A DNA stretch of 64,000 bases from Candidatus Nyctobacter psychrophilus. GTDB taxonomy: Bacteria > Vulcanimicrobiota > Vulcanimicrobiia > Vulcanimicrobiales > Vulcanimicrobiaceae. How positions within the stretch are numbered: the stretch's first letter is position 1; each line of letters starts with the position of its first letter. The stretch spans positions 248,001-312,000 of the forward strand of contig JACRTY010000021.1 in NCBI GenBank assembly GCA_014305025.1, read 5' to 3'. Under the pieces are notes generated by a model. That model was not told the origin of the DNA and ran no database searches. It saw only the letters and a program-made list of their open reading frames with translations. This document shows, in pieces, positions 8,859-19,100 of the stretch. The translations under genes and the position numbers were made by a program.

Positions 8859-10526
8859 GTGACGCGGGTGGCCGTTCGTTCCAGACTTTCCCTTGCGGTC
8901 GGCATGATAGCCGTGCTCGCGTGCTTCGTCTGCGGTGGCCGGCCGGCCCTGGCCGCGGGGCCGCTCACCAACGTGACGATTACCGGGCAGCCCAACGGCG
9001 GCGCGATCGTAAGCGTCTCTTTTGGAAGCGGCGTTCCACGCTATCAGGTCATCGGCGCCGGCACGGCGCAGCCCTCGGTGCTGCTCAGCAACACGACGGT
9101 TTCGGCTCAGGTTCCCCCCGCGTTCGCCGGAGTCGGTCCGATCGCGAGCGTCACGGTCGCGCCCAGCGGCACGACCTCGGCGCGCATTTCGCTCAACCTG
9201 GCAGCCGTAACGCCGGTCGTCGTCCGCCCCGCGGGCAACGTGCTCTTCATCGACGTCGCCGCGGTCGCCGGCGGACAAGGCCCGCAGAATTTCGGTCAGC
9301 CGCCCGCCCCCGCAACGCTTCCCGCCGGCCCGGGCGCACAACAGACCGTCGTCGTGCTCCTCAAATACGCGGACATCAGCGAGGTCGCGGGCGTGCTCGT
9401 GTCGGGCTCGAACGTCGCCAGCAACGATAACTTCGTCCCCCAACAATCCAACATCGGAACTTCGTCGCTCGGCAATTCATTCGGAGGCGGTTCCACCTTC
9501 GGGGGCGGCGGTTTCAACAACGTGCCGCAACAACAGAACTTCGGGGGCAACGCCTTCGGTCAACAGCAAGGCGTCGCGCAGCGGGTGAGCGACAACGTCG
9601 CGATCGATCGCCGTCTCAACGCCATCATTCTGACCGGCACGCCCGACGTCATCGCCGCCTTGCGTGACACGATCGACAAACTCGACGTCCCCGTGCCGAG
9701 CGTGCTGCTCGAAACGCAGATCGTCGAATTGAGCGACACCGCCGCCCGCAACGTCGGCTTGGACCTTTCGCCCAGCGGCAGCGGCGTCGTCATCAACGGC
9801 ACCGGCGGCGGCACCGACACGACCACGGGTGGATTCATTTCCAGAACCGGACTGTTCCCCACGGGGCAGCTCTCGTTTTCCGCGAACCTCTACGCGCAGA
9901 TCAGCGAAGGCAACGGACGCGTCATCGCGACGCCGCGCATACTCGCGCAGAGCGGGCAGCCTGCCTCGATCCTCACCGGTGATGCGCTGCCCATTTTGAC
10001 TAACGTCTTGATCGCGGGCACGACGGGCGCGGCGGCCCAACAGGTCAACTACGTCAACGTCGGCGTCAACCTGCAGATACAGCCGCGCGTCAGTTCCGAC
10101 GGTTTCGTGACCTCGCACATCTACTCGGAAGTCTCGAGCGTGACGGGATACGTGCCCGGCAACATTCCGCAAATCAGCCAACGCACCGCCAGCACGATCG
10201 CGACGGTGCGTGACGGCCAAGCCATCGTCATCGGCGGCTTGCTGCAGGAAAACGAGATCCGCAACCTCTCGCGACTGCCGTTCATCAGCGACATTCCGCT
10301 CATCGGGTCGTTCTTCAAGCACGTCAGCACGACCAAGACGCAGGACAACCTCTACATCATCGTGACGCCGCACATCGTGGCGGCCGGTGCAACGACCGCG
10401 CCGCCACCCAGCGGCGTGCCGCTCAATCGGCCCGCGCCGCTTCCGCAAAGCACGCCGCTCCCCGGGCCTGCGACGCCGGCCCCCGGCGCTCCCAACGCAA
10501 CCAGGCCGCCCCGACCGAAACACTAG
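8859..10526 (+). CDS. Secretin with N-terminal AMIN domain (PilQ-like)
   Basis: A 555-residue exported protein. A signal peptide (residues about 1-33, ending ALA-AG) is followed by an AMIN-type beta domain (about 35-125), a secretin N-type domain interrupted by a Gly/Gln/Asn-rich linker (about 195-240), and the secretin pore domain (about 270-520) with RVIATPRILAQSGQPA, VNVGVNLQIQPRV, TVRDGQAIVIGGLL and the lip motif LPFISDIPLIGSFF. A Pro-rich tail ends the protein. Secretins form outer-membrane gates for type IV pili, type II secretion or filamentous phages. No pilus or secretion genes are nearby, so the partner system is unknown. The start is GTG; an ATG at residue 16 would shorten the signal peptide. 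Confidence 0.88.
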   Translation: MTRVAVRSRLSLAVGMIAVLACFVCGGRPALAAGPLTNVTITGQPNGGAIVSVSFGSGVPRYQVIGAGTAQPSVLLSNTTVSAQVPPAFAGVGPIASVTVAPSGTTSARISLNLAAVTPVVVRPAGNVLFIDVAAVAGGQGPQNFGQPPAPATLPAGPGAQQTVVVLLKYADISEVAGVLVSGSNVASNDNFVPQQSNIGTSSLGNSFGGGSTFGGGGFNNVPQQQNFGGNAFGQQQGVAQRVSDNVAIDRRLNAIILTGTPDVIAALRDTIDKLDVPVPSVLLETQIVELSDTAARNVGLDLSPSGSGVVINGTGGGTDTTTGGFISRTGLFPTGQLSFSANLYAQISEGNGRVIATPRILAQSGQPASILTGDALPILTNVLIAGTTGAAAQQVNYVNVGVNLQIQPRVSSDGFVTSHIYSEVSSVTGYVPGNIPQISQRTASTIATVRDGQAIVIGGLLQENEIRNLSRLPFISDIPLIGSFFKHVSTTKTQDNLYIIVTPHIVAAGATTAPPPSGVPLNRPAPLPQSTPLPGPATPAPGAPNATRPPRPKH

Positions 10527-10529
10527 TCG

Positions 10530-12599
10530 TTGGCGACAACCTCGACCGGCTTACCCGCGCCCGCCGATTTCACGAGCACGGCGGCGACTCGCGCGCGGGT
10601 TGAACTGACCGTCCGCGGCCTCCTGCTCGGAGCGGCGATCACGCTGGTCTTTACGGCGGCCAACGTGTACCTTGGGCTCAAGGTCGGCCTGACGTTCGCG
10701 TCGTCGATTCCGGCGGCGGTCATTTCGATGGCGGTGCTGCGCGCGTTTCGCAACGCCAGCATCTACGAGAACAACATCGTGCAGACGGTCGCTTCGGCCG
10801 CGGGCACCTTGTCGTCGATCATCTTCGTGCTGCCGGGCCTGGTGATGGTCGGCTGGTGGACCGGCTTCCCGTTCTGGCAGACCTTCGGCGTGTGCGCCGT
10901 GGGCGGCATCCTCGGCGTCATGTACACGATTCCGCTGCGGCGGGCGCTGGTCGTGCAGTCGGACCTGCCGTATCCCGAAGGCGTCGCGGCAGCCGAGGTG
11001 CTGCGCGTCGGTGCAGGCTTGCGCGCGCGCCCGAGCACCGCTCCCGGCGACGTGCTGCAGGGCGGCGAGGCGGCAGGGCCCAGCGCCGCAGCGGTCGCTG
11101 AGAATAAAGCTGGTCTGCTGGCGGTCGTCGGCGGTTCGATTGCCTCGGCCGGGTTTGCGGCGGTCGAGGCGGCCCGCGTCTTTGCCGGCGAGGTTACCGG
11201 ATATTTTCGCGCCGGAGCCGTGGCGACCGGCTTCGGCGGCTCGCTCTCACTCGCGCTGATCGGCGTCGGGCACTTGGTCGGGCTCTCGGTCGGGGTCGCG
11301 ATCATGTCGGGGCTCATCATCGCCTGGGGCATCGCGACGCCGGTCCTCACCGCGCTCCACCCGACCGCCGGTCCGGCCGCCGACGTCGCCAACGCCGTGT
11401 GGTCGCATAAGGTCCGCTTCATCGGCGCCGGGGCGATCGGCATTGCGGCGATTTGGACTCTGATCAAGCTGGCGCGGCCGGTCTGGGGCGGCGTGCTTTC
11501 AGCCGTCGCCGCATCACGGCACCAGCGTCTGCCGGACGCAGCCGAACTGCCGCGCACCGAACGCGACATGCCGATCGGCATCGTCACGGCGATCAGCCTC
11601 GTGTTGCTGATCCCGCTGGCCGTGCTCTTCGTGACGTTCCTCTCGGGCGGCGCGCTGCGCGGCCTGATCGTTCCGCTCGTGATCGGAGCCGTGATCTACG
11701 TCGTGATCGCGGGTTTTCTCGTCGCGGCCGCCTGCGGGTACATGGCGGGCTTGATCGGCTCGTCGAATAGTCCGGTTTCGGGCTTGGCGATTCTCGCGGT
11801 CATCGGTGCCGCGCTGCTGCTGCTCGTGCTTAGCGGGCATGGTGCGGGCGCGACCTTGGTCGCGTTCGCGTTGTTCGTGACGGCGGTCGTGCTCTGCGTC
11901 GCCACGATCGCCAACGACAACTTGCAGGATCTCAAGACGGGACAACTCGTCGATGCCACGCCGTGGCGGCAGCAGGTCGCGCTGATCGTCGGGGTCATCA
12001 TCGGGGCGCTGGTCATTCCGCCGATCCTCGACTTACTGAACCATGCGTACGGGTTCGCCGGCGCGCCGCACCTGCGCGGTGCCGCCGTGACGCAGCCGCT
12101 GCCCGCGCCTCAGGCGACGCTCATTTCGGCGCTTGCGAAAGGCATCGTGCAGGGTCAACTCGATTGGGGTTTGATCGGCATCGGCGTACTCGCCGGCATT
12201 GCGATCATCGTCATCGACGAACTGCTCGGCATCATGCGTCAGTTGCGTTTACCGCCGCTCGCCGTCGGGCTCGGCATCTATCTGCCCGTTTCGACGACCT
12301 TTCCGATCGTCATCGGCGCCGTCATCGGCTGGGCCTACAACCATCTCGCCAACCGGGGGCGCAATCCGGAAGCAATGAAACGCTTAGGCGTGCTGCTCGC
12401 CTCCGGCCTCATCGTCGGCGAAAGTCTCTTCGGCGTGTTGCTCGCGGCTATCATCGTGGCAACGGGAAAGAGCACGCCGCTGGCAATCGTCGGCGACTCC
12501 TTTGCGACAGCGTCGACGGTACTGGGATCGCTCGCGTTCGTGCTCGTCATCGCGGGACTGTATGCATGGACCGCGCGGCTCGCGCAGCGCGCGGGTTAA
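10530..12599 (+). CDS. OPT family oligopeptide/metal-complex transporter
   Basis: A 689-residue polytopic membrane protein with the OPT signature near the N-terminus (GLLLGAAITLVFTAANVYLG, then NNIVQTVASAAGTLSSIIF) and about 15 hydrophobic helices. Bacterial OPT proteins import small peptides or metal-siderophore/iron chelates; the substrate is not predictable here. The start is a TTG three nt after the secretin stop, so the two genes are probably cotranscribed, although no functional link between a secretin and an OPT carrier is known. A strong hairpin follows six nt after the stop. Confidence 0.87.
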   Translation: MATTSTGLPAPADFTSTAATRARVELTVRGLLLGAAITLVFTAANVYLGLKVGLTFASSIPAAVISMAVLRAFRNASIYENNIVQTVASAAGTLSSIIFVLPGLVMVGWWTGFPFWQTFGVCAVGGILGVMYTIPLRRALVVQSDLPYPEGVAAAEVLRVGAGLRARPSTAPGDVLQGGEAAGPSAAAVAENKAGLLAVVGGSIASAGFAAVEAARVFAGEVTGYFRAGAVATGFGGSLSLALIGVGHLVGLSVGVAIMSGLIIAWGIATPVLTALHPTAGPAADVANAVWSHKVRFIGAGAIGIAAIWTLIKLARPVWGGVLSAVAASRHQRLPDAAELPRTERDMPIGIVTAISLVLLIPLAVLFVTFLSGGALRGLIVPLVIGAVIYVVIAGFLVAAACGYMAGLIGSSNSPVSGLAILAVIGAALLLLVLSGHGAGATLVAFALFVTAVVLCVATIANDNLQDLKTGQLVDATPWRQQVALIVGVIIGALVIPPILDLLNHAYGFAGAPHLRGAAVTQPLPAPQATLISALAKGIVQGQLDWGLIGIGVLAGIAIIVIDELLGIMRQLRLPPLAVGLGIYLPVSTTFPIVIGAVIGWAYNHLANRGRNPEAMKRLGVLLASGLIVGESLFGVLLAAIIVATGKSTPLAIVGDSFATASTVLGSLAFVLVIAGLYAWTARLAQRAG

Positions 12600-12604
12600 C
12601 ATGA

Positions 12605-12630
12605 CGACGGCGATCGGCAGTTCGCCGTCG
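12605..12630 (+). terminator. Hairpin after the OPT gene, probable transcription terminator
   Basis: CGACGGCGA (12605-12613) and TCGCCGTCG (12622-12630) are perfect 9-bp arms around an 8-nt loop, starting six nt after the OPT stop codon. There is no T-run behind it, so it may act as a weak or Rho-assisted terminator or as an mRNA 3' end stabiliser. Confidence 0.55.
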
Positions 12631-12818
12631 CACCTGGAAATCTGGGGGCGCACAATGGGCTTGTGGTGTTAGGCCTTAAGGCGCGTTTTCGTCCGTCTGC
12701 CGTTGAGCCTTTCGGGACCGTGCATGTCGCTTCGGCCCGTTGCGCGTCGATTTCGTGATACGTTAAGCCGCCTCTGCCGACTACAGGCGCTTCGGTATGC
12801 GCCGAAGGTGCCGTCTTG

Positions 12819-14204
12819 ATGCCCAACGCTCGCACGAGTGCTCTGCCGTTGATCTGCATCCTTGCGCTCGTCATGCTGCAAGCGGTTTCTGCATTTGCCG
12901 TCGAGCGGGCCGCGATCGCCTATGCCCAAACGCCGGCCGCAACTCCGCAACTGGCCCACATCGGCTACTATCTGGACCCCGAATACTGGGGCAAAGCGAC
13001 CGCCCTCGTCGTTTTGGGCTGCCACTTCTTTGAGATTGTCGCCCTCTACGGGCTCTTTCGCTTCCTGCCGGCGAACCGGGTTTCGAACGTCACGAAAGCG
13101 TTCATAGCGGGCGGCGTCGGGCTCATGCTCGCCGCTTCTTTATCGGTTCGGCTGACAGGCCTCAACTCAATTCTGTACGTCTACTTTGCCAAGGTGGACG
13201 CCATGGCAACCGCCTATCACGTGCCCCCTTCATTCGCCCCGCTCCCGCCGGGGTTCACCATTCTGCGTCACGTCATTCCGAGGATACTACCGTCTCCGTA
13301 CGGACCGATTTGGGAGCTGTTCGGCCGCGGGCTCTTCGCCGGTACTCATAGCGTCGCTGCGGCAATCTTTACGTTGAAAGCCGCCAACGCCGTAGCGTTG
13401 CTTGCGGTCTTTGCGACGCTCTTGCTGCTGCGGCTTCCCTTGCAGCAAGCCAGCCTCTTTTTTCTCAACCCGGCGCTGTACGACAACTACATCGTGTCTG
13501 CGCATAACGATCTCTTTGCGATTTTGCCCATCCTGGTCGCACTGTATCTTGCGAGGCGGCGGGCATTCGCGGTTGCTGCCCTGTTGGCGTCTGTGGCTGG
13601 GCTGGTAAAGCTGAGCCTGGTCGTCGTCGCTCTGGCGACCGTCGCATCGGTCGGGCGGCTTCGCATCCGGCTCGCGAGCGCCGCCCTCATCATCGCCGTG
13701 GTCGTACTGGGTTCACTACTGCTGGGCGGACGACCATATCTGCAAGCCATCCTGTTCACCGAAAAGTTCCTCTCGCAGCAAAACGGCTCTCACGCAACCA
13801 GGAGCATCCGCGAAGCGCTCCAGGCGGTGTTAATTGCCGTCGGCTGCATCGCCGTCGTCAACGCCGTCCTTTGGAAACGTTGCTTGCGCAGCGCAACGTG
13901 GATGTTCGCCGGCTTCAGCCGCCTGCTCCACGTGTGGTATTTTCCCTGGACGATTCCGTTCGCGGTCCGTTTTCGCGTAACCACGGCGGCGCTGGCAATC
14001 ACGCTGCCGTTGTTTGAAATCGCGACGAATTCGCAGGTGGCCAACGTCATCAAAGTGAGCCTCGAGTTGCCGACCTTAGTCTTCCTTGCGGCACTCGGCG
14101 TGAGCGAATTTATTCGCACCAAGGGACGCGGCGAGCCGTCCCCTCTCGAAGCCGGCGACGATCAACGGCAGCAAGCCCACCCCGCTCTGGCGGAATCGGC
14201 CTGA
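12819..14204 (+). CDS. Multi-pass membrane protein, GT-C-like, paralogue of the gene at 43031
   Basis: A 461-residue protein with roughly 10 hydrophobic helices. No enzyme motif is certain. The architecture (long first periplasmic loop with ILYVYFAKV and AYHVPPSF, then FFLNPALYDNYIVSAHNDLFAILPILVAL) resembles GT-C/DUF2029-type polyprenol-phosphate sugar transferases, but I see no clean catalytic acid motif, so function is left open. It is clearly homologous along its whole length to the membrane protein inside the NRPS cluster, with blocks such as FFLNPALYDNYIV identical. The ATG at 12819 is preferred to the TTG just before it; GAAGG lies about 10 nt upstream. Convergent with the lipoprotein gene. 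Confidence 0.7.
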   Translation: MPNARTSALPLICILALVMLQAVSAFAVERAAIAYAQTPAATPQLAHIGYYLDPEYWGKATALVVLGCHFFEIVALYGLFRFLPANRVSNVTKAFIAGGVGLMLAASLSVRLTGLNSILYVYFAKVDAMATAYHVPPSFAPLPPGFTILRHVIPRILPSPYGPIWELFGRGLFAGTHSVAAAIFTLKAANAVALLAVFATLLLLRLPLQQASLFFLNPALYDNYIVSAHNDLFAILPILVALYLARRRAFAVAALLASVAGLVKLSLVVVALATVASVGRLRIRLASAALIIAVVVLGSLLLGGRPYLQAILFTEKFLSQQNGSHATRSIREALQAVLIAVGCIAVVNAVLWKRCLRSATWMFAGFSRLLHVWYFPWTIPFAVRFRVTTAALAITLPLFEIATNSQVANVIKVSLELPTLVFLAALGVSEFIRTKGRGEPSPLEAGDDQRQQAHPALAESA

Positions 14205-14270
14205 ACGCGGATTTCGCGTCCGGCGCAGCGGATACGTTCCCGGCGCACGTACGCTCCCGGCGAATACGAA

Positions 14271-14948
14271 TTACGTGCACGGGCGGCTGACGCCGCTCGA
14301 CGCAGGGGCGCTCGCGAAGGTTGCACTGAAGCCGGCGGCCGGGGTTGCGCTTTCCCAGTCGGTCTGGGTTTTGACGAACGTCGCGGTTCCGGTCCGCGGC
14401 TGCGACCATGCCCCCACGGCGCGCGGGTCGGGACCGCACCACGCGACCGGATTCTGGCGCATCCAGTCCGCCAGCTGCACGCCGATCTCGCTGGGGACGA
14501 CCTGATACGCATAGGTGACCGTGGCATGCGTTTTGTCGCTAAACGTGACGTCGGTCACCCGCGCAAGCTTCGCTTGTGCGAGCGGCACGGTCCACGTCTC
14601 ACACTGCGCGCAGCCACCCGGCGTCGGCGCCGACGTCCAGCCGTTGGCTTGGGCATAGGTCCGCCCGGCCGCATCGAGCCGGCAAACGGCCGTCCGGGCA
14701 AACGGACCGCTTTCGGTCGCCTGACACTCGAGCCAGTGCTTTGCGTACAGGAAACCGGTCAAAGCGTACGGTTTCGGAGCGCGTTCACCACCGGCCGTGA
14801 AGGTCAGGGTCTGAGCGTCGTTCGGGGCCGAAAAAATCGTCGTCTCGAGGGTCGCCATGGCAACTTGGGCGGGGAGATCGTTCGTGGTCCTGCACCCGGC
14901 GACGGCCAGCACAAAAAGAGCAATGACGAAAAAGGAGCGGCGTTGCAT
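14271..14948 (-). CDS. Small predicted lipoprotein, function unknown
   Basis: A 225-residue protein starting MQRRSFFVIALFVLAVAGC: a short positive N-terminus, a hydrophobic stretch, and a VAGC lipobox that places it as a lipoprotein. The mature part has paired cysteines (CAQCE, WCGPD) and no domain I recognise. It is transcribed away from the NRPS operon; the 237-nt gap at 14949-15185 must hold both promoters. An upstream in-frame Met would hide the signal peptide and is rejected as the start. It may be a chromosomal neighbour unrelated to the cluster. Confidence 0.6.
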   Translation of the reverse strand: MQRRSFFVIALFVLAVAGCRTTNDLPAQVAMATLETTIFSAPNDAQTLTFTAGGERAPKPYALTGFLYAKHWLECQATESGPFARTAVCRLDAAGRTYAQANGWTSAPTPGGCAQCETWTVPLAQAKLARVTDVTFSDKTHATVTYAYQVVPSEIGVQLADWMRQNPVAWCGPDPRAVGAWSQPRTGTATFVKTQTDWESATPAAGFSATFASAPASSGVSRPCT

Positions 14949-15100
14949 GAGCGGAGTTGTGCCGCAGCCCCGCGGCCGCACCCTGCTGGAAACCGTAACC
15001 TTTCAAACGAACCCCGAACGGCACGGTGGGGCCGGTCGGCGAGACAAAAGGGAGCCGGCCCCTAGGGCCACCGGACCTGGTTATGACCGGTGCAGTGCGA

Positions 15101-15106
15101 TATACT
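15101..15106 (+). promoter_or_regulatory. Candidate -10 element for the NRPS operon
   Basis: TATACT lies 80 nt before the dioxygenase start in the divergent gap with the lipoprotein gene. The -35 region about 17 nt upstream (TGGTTA) is a poor match to TTGACA, so this is only a candidate. Confidence 0.3.
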
Positions 15107-15185
15107 ACATTTCGCCGCCGGCGTCAGCAATGCTCGCCGCGCACGGCGTCCCTTCCCTCACGCCACCTCCGAGGCCGATCCATCG

Positions 15186-16187
15186 ATGGCGACGATGTCC
15201 GCAAAGAATGTCTCCCGTGATGAGACGGGCCGCGAGCACGTGCGGTCGGCCTTGGCCGTCGCCGGTCGCGGCTTGCCCATCGTGCTCGAGCCCGTCGATG
15301 CCGGCATCGATCCGGCCGCGTGGTGCGCCGCAAACCGCGCCTGGCTCGACGAATTGCTGGCCGACCATGGCGCGGTCTTGTTGCGCAATTTCCCTCTGCC
15401 GTCACCGGCCGACTTCAGTCGCACGGCTCGCGCGGTGTGGGGCGATCTCTTTTCCGACTACGGAGACTTGCCGCGCAATAGCGCCGGTGAAAACATCTAC
15501 GAATCGACGCCCTATCCAGCCAACCAGATGATCCTCTTTCACAACGAAAGTTCGCATCTGGCAAACTGGCCGATGCGCATCAGCTTTCATTGCGTGACGC
15601 CGGCGGCCAAAGGCGGCTGCACGCCGCTGCTCGACACGCGCGCGCTGATGAACCAGATTGAGTCCGGGGTGATGGCAAATTTTCGGGAGCGCGGACTTCT
15701 GTACGTGCGAAACTTCTCAGAGGGCATCGAACCGACGTGGCAGCGGTTCTTTCACACGGACGATCGCGCAACCGTCGAGAAGATGTGTCGTGACGCAGGG
15801 AGCGCGTACGAATGGCGCCCGAATGGTTCGTTGCGCGTTTCGCGGCGCGCCCAAGCCGTGAGCCGCCACCCGGTGACCGGCGACGACGTGTTCTTCAACC
15901 AGATCCAGCACCATCACATCGCCTGCGTCGACGAAGAGACGCGCGACGGCTTGCGGGCCCTGTTCGATGACGACGATTTACCACGCCACGTCTACTACGG
16001 CGACGGCAGTCCCATTCCCGACGACGTGATGGCGTATCTGGGCGAACTGTACGAAAGCGTTGCCGTCCGCGTTCCCTGGCAGCGCGGTGACATGCTCGTT
16101 CTCGACAACATGCTGACCGCGCACGCGCGTGACCCCTTCGAAGGACCGCGCCACATCGTCGTCGCGATGGGGCGGATGAGCGGCTGA
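15186..16187 (+). CDS. SyrP-like Fe(II)/2-oxoglutarate dioxygenase, probable Asp beta-hydroxylase
   Basis: About 333 residues of the TauD/SyrP family. The iron triad is visible: HNESSH (His-x-Glu) near the middle and a distal His in LTAHARDPF, followed by the 2-oxoglutarate-binding Arg in GPRHIV. The segment [19 protein letters not shown] resembles SyrP, which hydroxylates carrier-bound Asp at the beta carbon in syringomycin synthesis. With four Asp modules and one Asn module downstream, beta-hydroxylation of tethered Asp (or Asn) is the natural inference; which position is modified is unknown. The start is taken at the MATMSAKN methionine, because upstream in-frame sequence lacks family similarity. 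Its stop overlaps the probable start of NRPS1, making it the first gene of the operon. Confidence 0.82.
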   Translation: MATMSAKNVSRDETGREHVRSALAVAGRGLPIVLEPVDAGIDPAAWCAANRAWLDELLADHGAVLLRNFPLPSPADFSRTARAVWGDLFSDYGDLPRNSAGENIYESTPYPANQMILFHNESSHLANWPMRISFHCVTPAAKGGCTPLLDTRALMNQIESGVMANFRERGLLYVRNFSEGIEPTWQRFFHTDDRATVEKMCRDAGSAYEWRPNGSLRVSRRAQAVSRHPVTGDDVFFNQIQHHHIACVDEETRDGLRALFDDDDLPRHVYYGDGSPIPDDVMAYLGELYESVAVRVPWQRGDMLVLDNMLTAHARDPFEGPRHIVVAMGRMSG

Positions 16188-19100
16188 CCACCCCCGCCAC
16201 GAGCTACCCCCTCTCGCCGCTGCAGCAGGGGATGCTCTTCCATCATCTGCTCGAGCCCCACTCCGGCGTCGACATCGAGCAGCTGGTCATATCGTTACCC
16301 GAACCGGTCGACGCGCAGCGCTTGCGTCGAGCGTGGCAACTCGTCGCCGCGCGCACCGACCTGCTTCAAACGGCATTCCGCTGGCAGGGCGTCGGGCGGC
16401 CGCAGCAAGAGGTCGTGACGTCGAGTGCAATTCCACTTCGCAGCGACGATTTGCGCGCGCTGGGGCCCGCTGAGCGCGATGCGCACGTTGCGGCGTATCT
16501 GCGCGATGATCGGCGCAACGGTTTTGCGATGGATGTCGCGCCGCTCATGCGTTTGGCGCTCTTTCGCCTGGAGAACGACGCCTACGAACTCATCTGGACA
16601 TTCCATCACGCGCTCCTCGACGGACGCTCGTTTCCAATCGTCCTACGCGAGGTTTTCGAGTGCTACGGCGCCCTCGCAGACGGTGCCGTTCCGGCGCCGG
16701 CTCAGATGCGCCGATCCTATCGCGAGTACATCGCCTGGCTCACCGAACAGGATTTCGATGACGCAGAACCATTCTGGCGCGAGCAGTTGCGCGGCTTCAC
16801 CACGCCCACCCCGCTGCCGGCCTCCGACCCCGCTCATGTACCGGCTGACGGCGACGAACGCCGCCGCGACCGCTCGGCGCATCTCGATCGAGCCACGACC
16901 GCCGCGCTCGCGGCGCTGACCCGGTCCGGTGCGTTCACACTCACGACGCTCGTCCAGGCGGCGTGGGCGCTGATCTTGTCGCGCCATAGCGGCGAATCGG
17001 ACGTCGTCTTCGGCGCGACGCGAGCCTGCCGCCGGTCGTCGATCGCGGGCGCCGACGATATCGTCGGCCTGTTCATCAATACCTTACCGCTGCGCACCAG
17101 CGTGCACGAAGACGAACCACTCTCGATGTGGTTACGCCGCCTGCGCGCCGGCTGGACGGCGATGCGTCGGTGGGAGCAGACGCCCCTCTCGCGCGTGCAG
17201 GGTTGGAGCGACGTTGTGGGCGAGCACGCGCTCTTCGAGAGCATCGTGGTCTTCGAAAACCGCTCACTGCAAACGACCTTGCGCGCGCAGGGCGGCGCGT
17301 GGGAACGTCGCGGCTTCCGCCTTTACGAGCAGACCAATTACCCTCTCACGCTCGCGGTCTACGGCGACGATGAACTGCAGCTCAAAGTGCAGTACGACGG
17401 TACGCGCTTCGACGACGCAAGCATGGAGCGCGTGTTGGGCCACTTCGCGACGGTGCTGCACGCGATTGCGTCCGGCGGCGTCGAGCAGCGCGTCGGGGAT
17501 CTCGCGTGGTTGACGGCGGACGAAAAGAAGACGCTGGACGGCTGGAGCCGTCCACGAGCGACCTACGATAGCGACGCAACGCTGCTCGAACTCTTTGAGC
17601 GACACGTTCTGCGCACCCCCGAACGCATCGCGTTGACGTTCGAGAACGAGCACCTCACGTATCATGAGCTGAATCGCCGAGCCGAGCGAACGGCGCGCAC
17701 GTTGCAAGCAATCGGCGTAGCGCCCGGCGCGAGCGTCGCACTGTGCTTCGAACGTTCCCTCGAACTCGTCGTTGCGATCCTCGCAACGTACAAAGCCGGC
17801 GCCTATTACGTTCCGCTCGATCCTGCCTATCCAGCCGAACGCCTATCGTTCATCCTGCAGGACGCCGTCCCCGCAGCCGTCCTCACCGTGGAGGCTCTTC
17901 GCTCGAAGATTCCGGCGATGGCCGGCGACGTCGTTCTGCTCGATGCCGATCCCCCGAACGCTGCAAAACCGGCGGAACGCACCGTGGCAGCACCGCGGCC
18001 GGACGATTACGCATACGCGATCTACACGTCGGGGTCGACGGGCACTCCGAAAGGCACCCTAGCGACGCATCGCAATGTCGTGCGTCTGCTGGGCGCCACG
18101 CGTGACGAGATCGCGCTCGAAGAAGACGCCGTCTGGACGCTCTTTCACTCGTACGCGTTCGACTTTTCCGTGTGGGAAATCTGGTGTGCCCTCGGCCACG
18201 GCGGACGACTTGTCATCGTGCCGTATTGGGTCGCCCGTTCACCGGACCTCTTTCATGCGCTGCTGCTTCGCGAACAGGTAACGGTGCTCACGCAGACGCC
18301 GTCGGAGTTTGCCCAGCTGCTACGCGCCGACATGGCCGCTCTTGCCCCGCTGACGGGTCTCGACATCGTCATGCTCGGCGGCGAGGCGATCGATTTCGCA
18401 CACTTGGAAACGTGGTTTAAGCGCTACGGCGACGAGCGACCACGTGTGTTCAATTGTTACGGTCCCACGGAACTCACGGTCTGCGCTTCGATGGGTCGCC
18501 TTAGGGCCGGGGACGTGCATCGCGCTCCCATCAGCCCGATCGGACGGCCGCTGGGAGACCTGCGAGCGTACGTGCGCGACCGCCGCGGCGCTGCCGTTCC
18601 GGTCGGGGTTGCGGGCGAGTTGTATGTCGGTGGCCCGGGCGTCACGCCCGGCTACCTGAACCAGCCGCTCCTATCGGCAGAACGCTTCGTACCCGATCCG
18701 GACGCGCCCGATGGAGACGCGCGGCAGTATCGCACCGGAGATCGCGTGCGTTGGCTACCCGATGGCAGCTTGGATTACGTCGGCCGAACCGACGAGCAGC
18801 TCAAAATTCGCGGCTTCCGCATCGAGCCGGGCGAGATCGAAGTGGCGCTGCGCGCGCATCCGGGCGTCCGGAGCGCCGCCGTCATCGCGCGCGAGCTCAG
18901 TCCAGGCGATACGCGCTTGATCGGCTACGTCGTTCCGCAGGGCCATGACATACCGAAGGTCGAGGCTTTGCGCGAGTTCCTGCGCGGTCGCCTTCCGGCG
19001 CACCTCGTGCCGGCGCGCTTTGTTGTACTTCCCGCCCTTCCGATGAGCGAAAATGGAAAGCTCGATCGCCGCCGGCTTCCGGCTCCAGAATCCGTAGCGG

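Noticed and set aside
14205-14270. Terminator between convergent membrane protein and lipoprotein genes
   Set aside because: Only a 5-bp stem (ACGCG/CGCGT) is present, too weak to call.
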